Both the position numbers and the translations under genes were made by a program. The notes below the pieces were generated by a model. That model was not told where the DNA came from. It did no database searches and worked only from the letters and a program-made list of their open reading frames with translations. From the NCBI RefSeq assembly GCF_001403615.1, contig NZ_LN879457.1, positions 620,001 through 684,000 on the forward strand: a DNA stretch of 64,000 nucleotides, read 5' to 3'. Positions 8,937-16,920 of the stretch are shown one piece after another; within the stretch, counting starts at the first letter, position 1; each line of letters begins with the position of its first letter. The stretch comes from Desnuesiella massiliensis. Lineage in GTDB: Bacteria; Bacillota; Clostridia; Clostridiales; Clostridiaceae.

Positions 8937-9353
8937 ATGAAAGGAAAAACTATAAAAGAAATAAACCTTGGAGATAAGGCTTCTTTTGAAAAAACCATAG
9001 GGGAAAGTGATGTGTATCTTTTTGCTGGTATCACAGGAGATTTAAATCCTGCTCACATTAATCAAAAAGAGGCAGAACAAGGCATGTTTAAAGAACGTAT
9101 AGCCCATGGTATATTGGTATCTGGCTTCATATCTACAGTACTAGGTATGTATTTGCCAGGGCCAGGCACTATATATATGGGGCAAGAGCTTAAGTTTTTA
9201 GCTCCAGTTAAAATTGGAGATACCATAAAGGCAGAGGCAGAAGTAATTGAAATAGTTGAGGAAAAGAATAGAATAAGGCTTAAGACACAATGTATAAATC
9301 AGCATGGAAAAGTAGTTATTGATGGAGTAGCTACAGTAATGCCGCCTAAATAA
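8937..9353 (+). CDS. MaoC-like (R)-specific enoyl-CoA hydratase
   Basis: The 138-residue hot-dog fold protein matches PhaJ-type (R)-specific enoyl-CoA hydratases, which interconvert (R)-3-hydroxyacyl-CoA and trans-2-enoyl-CoA. The signature FAGITGDLNPAHIN carries the catalytic D35 and H40, followed by the usual RIAHGILVSGFIS. It starts 9 bp after the permease with an AGGAGG site and is the last gene of the sigma-54 operon. Together the three genes would import a hydroxy acid, load it on CoA and dehydrate the (R)-hydroxyacyl-CoA (for 3-hydroxybutyrate, to crotonyl-CoA), or run the reverse. Confidence 0.9.
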   Translation: MKGKTIKEINLGDKASFEKTIGESDVYLFAGITGDLNPAHINQKEAEQGMFKERIAHGILVSGFISTVLGMYLPGPGTIYMGQELKFLAPVKIGDTIKAEAEVIEIVEEKNRIRLKTQCINQHGKVVIDGVATVMPPK

Positions 9354-9380
9354 GTTGGTTCTTTAGAGGATTTATTATAA

Positions 9381-9419
9381 AACTGCTAGGGTTCATTATG
9401 TGAACTCTAGTAGTTTTTT
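9381..9419 (+). terminator. Terminator of the CoA-transferase operon
   Basis: AACTGCTAGGGTTCA (9381-9395) pairs with TGAACTCTAGTAGTT (9401-9415) over 15 positions with G-U pairs, followed by a T run. It closes the three-gene unit. Confidence 0.9.
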
Positions 9420-9571
9420 GTAATTAGCCATTTACTTTTTGTCACCCTAAAACCTCAAGACTTAAATGGACTTTTTATAAATTAACAACTATAATCTTAT
9501 TATAGAGTTAAAATGAGTAAATGTTTCAGAATATTCACAAAATATCTTTTGGAAAGAAGGGTGATAGAACA

Positions 9572-10357
9572 ATGAAAATATTTCAAGTGGATGCTTTTAC
9601 AGATAAAGCTTTTTCAGGTAATCCAGCGGCGGTATGTATACTAGATGAGCAAAAAGAAAATCAGTGGATGCAAAATGTGGCAAGAGAGATGAATTTATCT
9701 GAAACGGCCTTTTTAATAAAGGAGCAAGAGGGATATAACCTCAGATGGTTTACTCCAGAAACAGAGGTAGAACTATGCGGTCATGCTACCTTGGCCAGTG
9801 CCCATATATTATGGGAAAATGGCCATGTTTCTTTAGATAAAGAAATTACTTTTTATACTAAAAGTGGTGAGCTAAGAGCTAATTTAAAAACAGGATGGAT
9901 TGAACTGGACTTTCCAAGAGAAGAGGCTAGGGAAATAGAAGCTCCTAAAGAACTTATTGAAGCCCTTAAAGTGAAACCTATATTTGTTGGAAAAAATAGA
10001 TTCGATTATTTAGTAGAAGTAGGTTCTGAAGAAGAATTAAGATCCCTAGAGCCAGATTTCTCAATACTTTCTAAGCTTCCATCAAGAGGAGTGCTGGTAA
10101 CCGTGGCTTCAAAACACATGGAATATGATTTTATTTCAAGATGCTTTTTTCCAGCCATAGGCATCAATGAAGATGCAGTAACAGGCTCTGCTCATTGCTG
10201 TCTTGGACCATATTGGGGAGAAAAACTAAAAAAACCGGAACTTTTTGCTTTTCAAGCTTCCAAAAGAAGGGGGACTTTAAGAGTAAAGTTAGAAGGGGAT
10301 AGGGTATTTTTAGGTGGCAAGGTAGTTACAGTTTTTTGTGGGAATTTACTAGAATAG
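9572..10357 (+). CDS. PhzF-family isomerase-like protein
   Basis: The 261-residue product has the tandem diaminopimelate-epimerase-like fold of the PhzF family (opening MKIFQVDAFTDKAFSGNPAAV, then ETAFL with the conserved acidic E44, and the C-terminal GINEDAVTGSAHCCLGPYW). PhzF isomerises a phenazine precursor, but most members in non-phenazine bacteria have unknown substrates, and no phenazine genes are here. A frame extends back to 9521, but the ATG at 9572 starts at the family's usual N-terminus and has GAAAGAAGGGTG upstream. It appears monocistronic. Function beyond isomerase-like is not assigned. Confidence 0.88.
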   Translation: MKIFQVDAFTDKAFSGNPAAVCILDEQKENQWMQNVAREMNLSETAFLIKEQEGYNLRWFTPETEVELCGHATLASAHILWENGHVSLDKEITFYTKSGELRANLKTGWIELDFPREEAREIEAPKELIEALKVKPIFVGKNRFDYLVEVGSEEELRSLEPDFSILSKLPSRGVLVTVASKHMEYDFISRCFFPAIGINEDAVTGSAHCCLGPYWGEKLKKPELFAFQASKRRGTLRVKLEGDRVFLGGKVVTVFCGNLLE

Positions 10358-10363
10358 CCTTTT

Positions 10364-10530
10364 TAATGCACAATGCACAGAGCACAATTCACAATGAAGA
10401 GAATTTGTAAAGTTTGGCTAATGCTTAGCCAAGGCTTTTTTTAAAAGTGGAAAAGACAACTTAAAAATATGATATAAGACTTTTCGTAGAGTAACGGAGA
10501 AAAATATCTCATAATTGTGAACTGTGAATT
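10364..10530. repeat. Small imperfect inverted-repeat element (MITE-like)
   Basis: The left part has serial CACAATGCACA/GCACAATTCACAATG units at 10368-10396. The right part (about 10509-10530) is their inverse, ATAATTGTGAACTGTGAATTC. The middle holds a hairpin TTGGCTAA/TTAGCCAA (10414-10432) followed by T8. Such CACAATTCACAAT-rich palindromic spacers recur in clostridial genomes as I recall. It has no coding potential. Confidence 0.55.
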
Positions 10531-10531
10531 C

Positions 10532-10557
10532 AAAAAGACGACTTTCGTCGTCTTTTT
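10532..10557. terminator. Bidirectional terminator, aminopeptidase 3' end
   Basis: AAAAAGACGAC and GTCGTCTTTTT form a perfect 11-bp stem with a four-base loop. It abuts the stop codon of the leftward aminopeptidase and can also stop rightward transcription. Confidence 0.9.
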
Positions 10558-10558
10558 A

Positions 10559-11794
10559 TTAAAAGGCCCAATTGCCATTTTTAAATATTTGAACTTCTTT
10601 ACCTTCTTTTGTCATACCTAAAATGCTCAAATCAGAAGTACCTATCATAAAATCTACGTGAGCTAAAGAACTATTTGCTCCTGCTTTTTCAAGCTCTTCT
10701 TCACTCATGTTGTCTCCATCCTTTAAGCATAATGAGTATGCTCTGCCTATAGCAAAATGGCAAGAAGCATTTTCGTCATATAAGGTGTTGTAGAATATTA
10801 TTCCTGAATTAGAAATTGGAGAATCATAAGGTACTAAAGCCACCTCTCCCAAGTAATGAGATCCCTCATCGGTTTCAATTAAGTGCTTTAAGGTGTCATA
10901 GCCTTGTTCTGCCTTGAAATCAACAATTCTTCCATCTTTAAAGGTTAACTCAAAATTATCTATTAAGTTACCTCCATAGTTTAATGGCTTAGAGCTAACA
11001 ACCACTCCATTCACTCCTGTTTTCTTTGGCAGTGAGAAAACTTCTTCTGTAGGCATATTAGCAATAAACTCTACACCTTCAGAAGTATATTCTGCTCCAC
11101 CAACCCAAAGATGATTTTCAGGAAGTTCCACTATTAAGTCAGTACCTTTAGAATTCTTAAAATGCAAAGCTTTAAAATTATTTGAATTTAAGAAATCCAT
11201 TTTTTCTTTTAAATTATTCTTATGTATATTCCAAGCCTCTACAGGATCTTCCTTATCTACCCTAACAATTTTAAATATAGCCTCCCAAAGCTTTTCTATA
11301 GCTTCTTCTTGAGATACTCCAGAGAATACTTTACTTGACCATGCCGCTGTTGGAATAGATACTATAGACCAAGCGTTTTTATTGCTCATAAGTCTTTGAT
11401 TGAATTCCTTTAGAGCTATCTGTCTAGCCTTTTGGAATCTAGCTATTCTCATTGGATCTACTTCCTTCATAAGCTCTGGGTCCGAAGCAGATATACTTAA
11501 GAAGGCAGCACCTTGTTTAGCATAATAAAGTTGGGATTCCTTTTGCCAGTCAGGGAATATATCAAAGATTTCATCTGAAGCCTTCATATACTTAACCTTC
11601 GCAGAAAGCTCATCATTCCAGTGAATTACAACTTCTTTAGCACCTTCTTCATAGGCCACCTCAGAAATCATTCTTGTAAAAGGCGCGCATTCGATAGGAG
11701 ACATCACTACAAGAGTTTGATCCTTTTGAATGTTTATACCGGTTTTAACTGCTAACTTAGCATATTTTCTAAGTAAAGTTTCTTTATTATCCAT
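10559..11794 (-). CDS. Aminopeptidase, M29 family (AmpS/PepS-like)
   Basis: The 411-residue cytoplasmic metallopeptidase removes N-terminal amino acids from peptides. Family M29 features are visible: TDLIVELPENHLWVGG, the metal-binding region FIANMPTEEVFSLP, then LGEVALVPYDSPIS, NTLYDENASCHFAIG and the terminal HVDFMIG, which together supply the Glu/His/Asp metal ligands. Length is typical (about 400-415). The ATG at 11794 has an AAGGAGTG site upstream. It is transcribed alone and ends on a strong terminator. Substrate preference is not readable. Confidence 0.92.
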   Translation of the reverse strand: MDNKETLLRKYAKLAVKTGINIQKDQTLVVMSPIECAPFTRMISEVAYEEGAKEVVIHWNDELSAKVKYMKASDEIFDIFPDWQKESQLYYAKQGAAFLSISASDPELMKEVDPMRIARFQKARQIALKEFNQRLMSNKNAWSIVSIPTAAWSSKVFSGVSQEEAIEKLWEAIFKIVRVDKEDPVEAWNIHKNNLKEKMDFLNSNNFKALHFKNSKGTDLIVELPENHLWVGGAEYTSEGVEFIANMPTEEVFSLPKKTGVNGVVVSSKPLNYGGNLIDNFELTFKDGRIVDFKAEQGYDTLKHLIETDEGSHYLGEVALVPYDSPISNSGIIFYNTLYDENASCHFAIGRAYSLCLKDGDNMSEEELEKAGANSSLAHVDFMIGTSDLSILGMTKEGKEVQIFKNGNWAF

Positions 11795-12059
11795 AAGAAC
11801 ACTCCTTTATATAATATAGCTTTTATAAATAAGTTCTATATTTAAATATTACCTAATTTTATAAAAAAATAATATACTTTTTAACTAAATATTATATATT
11901 TTTAAAATATTATCTATTTAGCAATTTAAAATAAATAAGCATTTATAATGACAAGTCATAGGTTAAAATGTATAGTTTATGTATTAACTATTTTGTGAAT
12001 TATATGGAAATGTTAATATAATATAAAGAATCATATTATTTGGAGAGTGAGGGATACAT

Positions 12060-12737
12060 GTGGACATAACAGCATTGTATGACAGGGTAAATAAGACTTT
12101 AAAGCTATATATAATATCAATGATCATCATGTGTATAGGTATATTTAGCAGTGTAATGATTATAAAAGATTTAAAAGTGCTTGGGGCGGCATTAATCCTA
12201 TGTTTATTAAGCATACCAGTATATTTTATTACAAAGAAAAAAGATCAATATAGAGCAATTACTCCCATAATGAACTCTATAGCTATTGGATTTTCTATAG
12301 GGGCCTTTTATATATATAAATCAATAAACTTAGAGTTAACATATATATTACTGACCTTTATAATTCTAGCAGCCTTACTAATTATTAGTGCTAACTTCAC
12401 AAAATATTATGATTATAATAAATGGATATTTATAATTAGCTTTATTATTTGTGGAGGTATATTAATTTGGTGTTATATAAGCTGGAATAACAATATATTT
12501 CTATATAGTAATATTTTATTTTCAACTTTGTTATATATATCCTATCTAATAGCATTACTTATGGCTAAAATTACAAACTATGATTTGTGGTTTATTATAA
12601 GCATAAGTCATTATGGCGCCTTTGCTGTTATTTTTATTTTGGTCATAGCGCTAATTACTGACTCCGGTGATGGAATTTGTGAGATATTAGATTTTGATTT
12701 TAATTCTCAAAATAGAAAGAAAGCAAAAAAGGTATAG
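12060..12737 (+). CDS. Hypothetical polytopic membrane protein
   Basis: I do not recognise a family for this 225-residue protein. It has about seven hydrophobic helices across residues 15-205 (for instance LYIISMIIMCIGIFSSVMI, then LGAALILCLLSIPVYFIT) separated by very short loops, and ends in an acidic then basic tail (SGDGICEILDFDF, then NRKKAKKV). The predicted start is GTG at 12060 behind GGAGAGTGAGGG; an out-of-frame ATG overlaps it. Codon use is like the neighbours. Its 3' end is followed directly by the palindrome that an IS element has duplicated, so this palindrome was probably its terminator, shared with the convergent lipoprotein gene. Confidence 0.7.
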   Translation: MDITALYDRVNKTLKLYIISMIIMCIGIFSSVMIIKDLKVLGAALILCLLSIPVYFITKKKDQYRAITPIMNSIAIGFSIGAFYIYKSINLELTYILLTFIILAALLIISANFTKYYDYNKWIFIISFIICGGILIWCYISWNNNIFLYSNILFSTLLYISYLIALLMAKITNYDLWFIISISHYGAFAVIFILVIALITDSGDGICEILDFDFNSQNRKKAKKV

Positions 12738-12741
12738 TTAA

Positions 12742-12782
12742 TAATATAAACACTAGATACCTGGTATCTAGTGTTTATATTT
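12742..12782. repeat. Left 41-bp direct repeat (palindromic target duplication)
   Basis: This 41-bp sequence is identical to 14350-14390 and touches the left end of the IS exactly. It contains a near-perfect palindrome with 18-bp arms around a single T (ATATAAACACTAGATACC and its complement), a likely original bidirectional terminator. Confidence 0.9.
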
Positions 12783-14349
12783 CAGGTTGCTTACAAACCC
12801 CATCTTATTTTTAATAGGCTGGGGTTTGTAGCGTAAATTATATATATTAAGCTAGCAATTAAGTTATACATATGGAAACTAATACTCAATTTAGTTAGGG
12901 CTAACGCCCTAGCTATCTTTTTCATATTCTGAACAGCAGCTGTTAATAAACACTGCTCTAGAACTTTACGTAGACCGCGAAAACGAGCGTAGCGTAGTCC
13001 ATGGATATTTTTTGAATCCGCAAAACTACGCTCAATGGTCTCTTTTATTCTCTTGTAACTTTGTTTTCCTTGATTTGTTCTCATAACTTCAACAGTTATA
13101 TCTTTAGCTTCCTCCCAAACATGCCTTCTAATAACTCTTATTTGAGATTTAGGAGACAAGCATTTTTCACTTAAAGAACAGTAGCTACAGTTCCTAGCGT
13201 TGGATATATATTCTCTGTATCCCTGTCGAGTAGTGGTTTTATATTTTAAACACATATTGTTAGGGCAATAATATATATCTTCATCTTTATCATAGCGAAA
13301 GAAGGTTTTAGTATATATCCCTTTTGTATGTGGTCCTAATCTATATGCTACTGCTGGCTTAATATTTCTAGCTATTAGTTTCTTTAAAACTAAATTGGTA
13401 AAGTACCCTGCATCTAACCCAATAAAGTTTATATCAAAGCCAAACTTTTTCTTCTGAACATCTACGCGAGAAATTATAGGCTCTACATCATTAACATTTC
13501 CAGGAGTTACATGTACATCTGTAATTATATTTTCTCTGCTATCAACAGTTCTATGGTCAAGATAGAAAAAACCTTTTGGTTTATTGTCTCTAACCATATA
13601 CCCACTTTCAGGATCTGTTTTGCTAACTTTTATAGATTTATTTTCTGGTATTTGGTCTTTTTTTTAGCGGAGTTTTACCATGAGCCTCTCTATCTTCATT
13701 TATATCTTTATCTAATTCCTCTAGGTATTCTTTTGGTTCTACTGTAACTTGCACTAATTCAAATTTGTTCTTATTGGCGTTAGCTTTTATATGGGTAGAG
13801 TCAGCATAAAGTATTTTTCCACTTACTAATCCATATTTTATAGCTTGGCGCACAATTTCATCAAATATTTGCTGATCTATATCGCTATCGCGAAAACGCC
13901 TTCTACGATTTTGACTAATAGTTGAAGCATTTGGTATAGGTTCAGTTAAAGAATAACCTAAGAACCATCTATAAGCTACATTAACTTCTATTTCTCTTAC
14001 AAGCTGGCGCTCTGAGCGAATTCCATATAAGTATCCAATGAATAGCATTTTAAATAAAACTACTGGATCGATTGCTGGTCTTCCGTTATCTAAGCAATAA
14101 AGCTTATTTGCAATATTTCTTATGAACGAAAAGTCTATATATTTATCTATTTGTCTCAAAAGATGATCTTTAGGAACTAAGTTTTCTAGTATAACTACTT
14201 CAATTTCACCTTGCGAATTATTTCTTTCATTTATCATTGTATCTACCCCTACTATTATTTATTACTATAAATATAATTCGCTGTGAATATTAAAAATCCT
14301 TTTTGCTCAAAGAAAAAACTGCTGACAAAATATGTTTGTCAGCAGTCTG
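12783..14349 (-). mobile_element. IS1182-like insertion sequence, 1567 bp
   Basis: The ends are imperfect terminal inverted repeats: left CAGGTTGCTTACAAAC, and right (complement) CAGACTGCTGACAAAC, 13 of 16 identical. Inside is one leftward transposase region of the IS1182/DUF772 type, split by a frameshift. Just inside the right end, a perfect hairpin (CTGCTGACAAA with TTTGTCAGCAG, about 14319-14345) could block incoming transcription toward the transposase. The left end carries a hairpin with ACAAACCCCA/TGGGGTTTGT. Identical 41-bp direct repeats flank both ends, which fixes the boundaries and suggests fairly recent insertion. Confidence 0.9.
12791..14237 (-). pseudogene. IS1182-family transposase, frameshifted at an A8 run
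   Basis: The N-terminal part (14237 to 13638, 199 residues) has the DUF772 region typical of IS1182/IS5-like transposases (PAIDPVVLFKMLFIGYLYGIRSERQL and so on). The C-terminal part (13597 to 12791, 268 residues) continues the DDE domain with a Cys cluster (NCSYCSLSEKC) and the ending ERSFADSKNIHGLRYARFRG. The frames separate at eight consecutive A's on the coding strand (bases 13658-13665). Removing one A joins them into a continuous protein of about 480 residues, the normal family length. This is either an inactivating indel or a slippage site; the sequence cannot decide. Confidence 0.88.
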
Positions 14350-14390
14350 TAATATAAACACTAGATACCTGGTATCTAGTGTTTATATTT
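14350..14390. repeat. Right 41-bp direct repeat (palindromic target duplication)
   Basis: Identical to 12742-12782 and abutting the right IS end. It leaves a complete hairpin at the 3' end of the leftward DUF4349 lipoprotein gene, so both original neighbours still end at an intact palindrome. Confidence 0.9.
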
Positions 14391-14410
14391 ACGATTAAAT
14401 AGCATAAGCT

Positions 14411-15394
14411 CTATTTATCTTTATCATCAAAGCCGTCCTTTGAGGGAGGGTTATCTGTTTTAGCCTTTATAGAAGGAAGCTTTAATTTTTTCTTTATAAA
14501 TTTTCTTATTAATAAATATATTAATGCCCCTAAGAGAGCATAGGGTATAATGGCTATTACAGCCAATAAAAGATTCTTTAACATGGAATATAGTAAGGAC
14601 ACTGAATCCTTAAAGGTACTAACAATCTTGTCTCCATAGCCTTGAGGCTTATCCTTTAATGCTTTTAATTCTTGAACCTCTCTGATGGATATATCTACAG
14701 TAGCAAGCTCAATAAGATTATCCCATTTTTTTAAAGTGCCTGTGAGATTTTCTATTTGGTATCTTATTTCAGATAATCTTTTTTCTAATTCTATTATATC
14801 CTCGATTTTCTCACTCTTTTTAAGCAGAGTAAGAAGTCTTTCCTCTTGTATCTCTAAGGTTTTAAGTCTAGCTTCCGTATCAAAGTAATTTGAGGTGATA
14901 TCATCTCCAGAAATCTTACTGTTTAATATAGTTCCATAAGGTTCTGAAGAGGCTAAGAAAGCTTTTAATTTGTCCTTAGGAATTCTTACTACAAAATGCG
15001 CAGTTCTATTTCCTTTGTAATCCCCTTCTGGACTTTTACCTCCAGTGATTTCTGAAGTTTGTATATATCCGCTTTCTTTGGTGACAGAATCAGTAATAAA
15101 GTTTACTGTTTTATCAAACTCTTTAGTTTCCATAACTAAATTAGCAGTTTGAATGATTTTTCTTACACCTTCAGCTTGTTTAGACTCTTCTTTAGTATTA
15201 TTAGAAAGGTTATTATCGCTTTTGGTATTGGCTAAGTCCTGCTTACCTTTTATGGCAGTGTCATAACTGGGAGGTGCACCTTGCTCGGCTTTATTGCCAG
15301 AAGAAATGTTAGCACTTTTTTTACCACAGCCGCTAAAAACTAAAAAGGTAATACAAAGTAAAGGAAATAATACTTTAATAAAACTTTTTTTCAT
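14411..15394 (-). CDS. DUF4349-domain lipoprotein
   Basis: The 327-residue protein begins with a lipoprotein signal (KVLFPLLCITFLVFSGCGKK, lipobox FSGC). A low-complexity Asn/Lys/Ser linker precedes a DUF4349 domain (about residues 80-260) with the features KIIQTANLVMETKEFDKTV, FVVRIPKDKL and a coiled-coil RLKTLEIQEERLLTLLKK. A C-terminal membrane helix (LLLAVIAIIPYALLGALIYLL) and a basic cytoplasmic tail complete it. DUF4349 proteins are surface-attached and of unknown function; the coiled coil suggests assembly. The gene is single, with its 3' end at the IS-duplicated hairpin. Confidence 0.88.
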   Translation of the reverse strand: MKKSFIKVLFPLLCITFLVFSGCGKKSANISSGNKAEQGAPPSYDTAIKGKQDLANTKSDNNLSNNTKEESKQAEGVRKIIQTANLVMETKEFDKTVNFITDSVTKESGYIQTSEITGGKSPEGDYKGNRTAHFVVRIPKDKLKAFLASSEPYGTILNSKISGDDITSNYFDTEARLKTLEIQEERLLTLLKKSEKIEDIIELEKRLSEIRYQIENLTGTLKKWDNLIELATVDISIREVQELKALKDKPQGYGDKIVSTFKDSVSLLYSMLKNLLLAVIAIIPYALLGALIYLLIRKFIKKKLKLPSIKAKTDNPPSKDGFDDKDK

Positions 15395-15485
15395 ATTTAA
15401 GCCCCCTTAAAATCTATACTATGCATCTAAAGAAGAAATGATCTTTATATATCAATAGTACGATTATTCTGAAAAAAGGTATTAT

Positions 15486-15521
15486 AAAAAAATACCAAGG
15501 TGTTATAAAAACCTTGGTATT
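15486..15521 (-). terminator. Original terminator of the interrupted host tRNA-Ala gene
   Basis: AATACCAAGG (15491-15500) pairs with CCTTGGTATT (15512-15521). Read leftward, the stem is followed by a run of seven T's. It starts four bases from the CCA end of the tRNA 3' fragment, so it once ended the intact tRNA-Ala transcript. Confidence 0.8.
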
Positions 15522-15524
15522 TTT

Positions 15525-15547
15525 TGGTGGAGATAAGGGGATTCGAA
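15525..15547 (-). pseudogene. 3' fragment of interrupted tRNA-Ala(GGC)
   Basis: Read on the minus strand, bases 15547-15525 give the T-loop TTCGAAT, the 3' T-stem strand CCCCT, the acceptor strand TATCTCC, discriminator A and CCA. Joined at TTCGAAT to the 5' fragment at 24935-24876, it gives an exact 76-nt tRNA-Ala with complete acceptor (GGGGATA/TATCTCC, including the G3-U70 alanine identity pair) and T-stem (AGGGG/CCCCT). The gene is split by the transposon. Confidence 0.92.
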
Positions 15548-15567
15548 TTAAAAATAGATAGATTTTT

Positions 15568-15611
15568 AGAGTAAGAAAAGTAAGCTAAGATTTTTCTTGC
15601 TCTATTTTTTT
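15568..15611 (+). terminator. Insulating terminator at left end of the transposon
   Basis: AGAGTAAGAAAA (15568-15579) pairs with TTTTCTTGCTCT (15592-15603), followed by a T7 run. It stands between the left end and tnpA and points rightward, so it should stop host transcription entering tnpA. Confidence 0.8.
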
Positions 15612-15698
15612 ATCATAAATTACTTAATAAATGTAGATAATAATCAAAGATAAGTATAGTAAGTGTTGATAATTATGAGGAAGCTAGGAGGAAGGAGC

Positions 15699-16916
15699 AT
15701 GGCAAGAGGGAGTAAAAAAGCATCAAGAGGAATTTGGGGAGAAAAGGTAGAGGTTGCAGAGGCTATAACGAAAGAGGGGAGTATGTATTATCTAGTAGAT
15801 GAGAATTACGAGTTTATTCCTGTGATAAAAGAATATCTAGATATGATACAAAGTAAAGCAACGAGAGAAGTATCGCCTAATACCATAAGAACGTATTGCT
15901 ATTTATTGTGGTACTTCCAGGTATTCTTATATATGAATGATTTAACAGTTATAGATTTGGAAGGAAGACCTGAAGTGCTGGTTAAGTTCAAACAGTGGCT
16001 GAAGAATCCTTATAGATTTTATGAAAATATTGAAACTCTCGATAATACAGCATATTATCCCGAAGGCAGTAACCTTGGAGTAAGAACAATTAATGCAATA
16101 ATAAATATGGTAAGTTCTCTGTACCTTTGGTTAAAAGCCACAAATCGTATAAAAGAAAACCCTGTGATTTATAGGAAGGTTGCAGTAGCATCCAGTATAA
16201 TGGATAAAAATCCGCTTATTCACACAAAAGGAGGAAAGTCTATCCAAGTCAATACTTTAAAATCTAAAGTGCCTGTTACAATTTCTAAAATCATAGGAGA
16301 GAAAGAGTTTAAATTATTACTTCAAAGTGTTAAGAGCATTAGAGACAAAATCATACTTATAATCCTGAAAGAAGGGGGACTTAGAGCTGGAGAGTTGCTT
16401 GGTATAAGGCTTGAAGATATAGACTTTGCTGAACAAGGAATTTGGATAAGATTCAGATCAGATAATATTAACAATGCAAGAGCGAAGTGTGGCTACGGTA
16501 GGGATAGATTTGTACACCTACCTGCTGACTTAATGGTACTAATAGATCGTTATATCAGCAGTGAATGGATAGAAAGTAATCCAAATCATGATCTTTTATT
16601 TGTAGTAATAAACAGTAAAAAGGCTTTGGAAAATGGTAAGCCTATGAAGAAATCTACTTTGGATTCTATCTTTAAATATTATGGAAAAAGGCTTGGAATT
16701 AATATTCATCCTCATCAACTTAGGCATACACATGTTACTGAACTTGCTCAAGAATATATTAAAAGAGGTGAAAATATCAACTGGGAGTACATTTCAAAAA
16801 GATTAGGTCATGTTAATGTAACTACTACTATGGAAATATACGCTCACTTAACAAAGGAAGATTATAAGTATGAATATATAAGACTATATAAAAAAGAAAA
16901 AGTAAAGGGAGAATAA
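15699..16916 (+). CDS. tnpA: Tn554-type transposase A, tyrosine recombinase
   Basis: The 405-residue protein is a phage-integrase-family site-specific recombinase, first of the Tn554 trio. An N-terminal SAM-like core-binding domain (about residues 45-170) precedes the catalytic domain. Visible catalytic elements are the first arginine in LKEGGLRAGELLGIRLEDID, the HPHQLRHTHVTEL box (HxxR), the histidine in SKRLGHVNVTTTMEIYAHL and the tyrosine in that same segment. A longer frame begins with GTG at 15663, but the ATG at 15699 is chosen because AGGAGG lies seven bases before it. tnpB starts five bases after its stop, so the genes are co-transcribed. With TnpB it should cut and rejoin at the 7-bp core. 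Confidence 0.92.
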   Translation: MARGSKKASRGIWGEKVEVAEAITKEGSMYYLVDENYEFIPVIKEYLDMIQSKATREVSPNTIRTYCYLLWYFQVFLYMNDLTVIDLEGRPEVLVKFKQWLKNPYRFYENIETLDNTAYYPEGSNLGVRTINAIINMVSSLYLWLKATNRIKENPVIYRKVAVASSIMDKNPLIHTKGGKSIQVNTLKSKVPVTISKIIGEKEFKLLLQSVKSIRDKIILIILKEGGLRAGELLGIRLEDIDFAEQGIWIRFRSDNINNARAKCGYGRDRFVHLPADLMVLIDRYISSEWIESNPNHDLLFVVINSKKALENGKPMKKSTLDSIFKYYGKRLGINIHPHQLRHTHVTELAQEYIKRGENINWEYISKRLGHVNVTTTMEIYAHLTKEDYKYEYIRLYKKEKVKGE

Positions 16917-16920
16917 CACA

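Noticed and set aside
13638..14237. Programmed -1 frameshift as the cause of the split transposase
   Set aside because: The two frames are joined by skipping one base (or losing one A), not by stepping back one base, so a standard -1 heptamer does not explain it; decay or polymerase slippage is preferred.
15541..15547. Classical integration into a tRNA 3' end with reconstitution of the gene
   Set aside because: Identity at the two junctions is only 7 bp, and neither side supplies the missing tRNA portion; the gene is interrupted, not restored.
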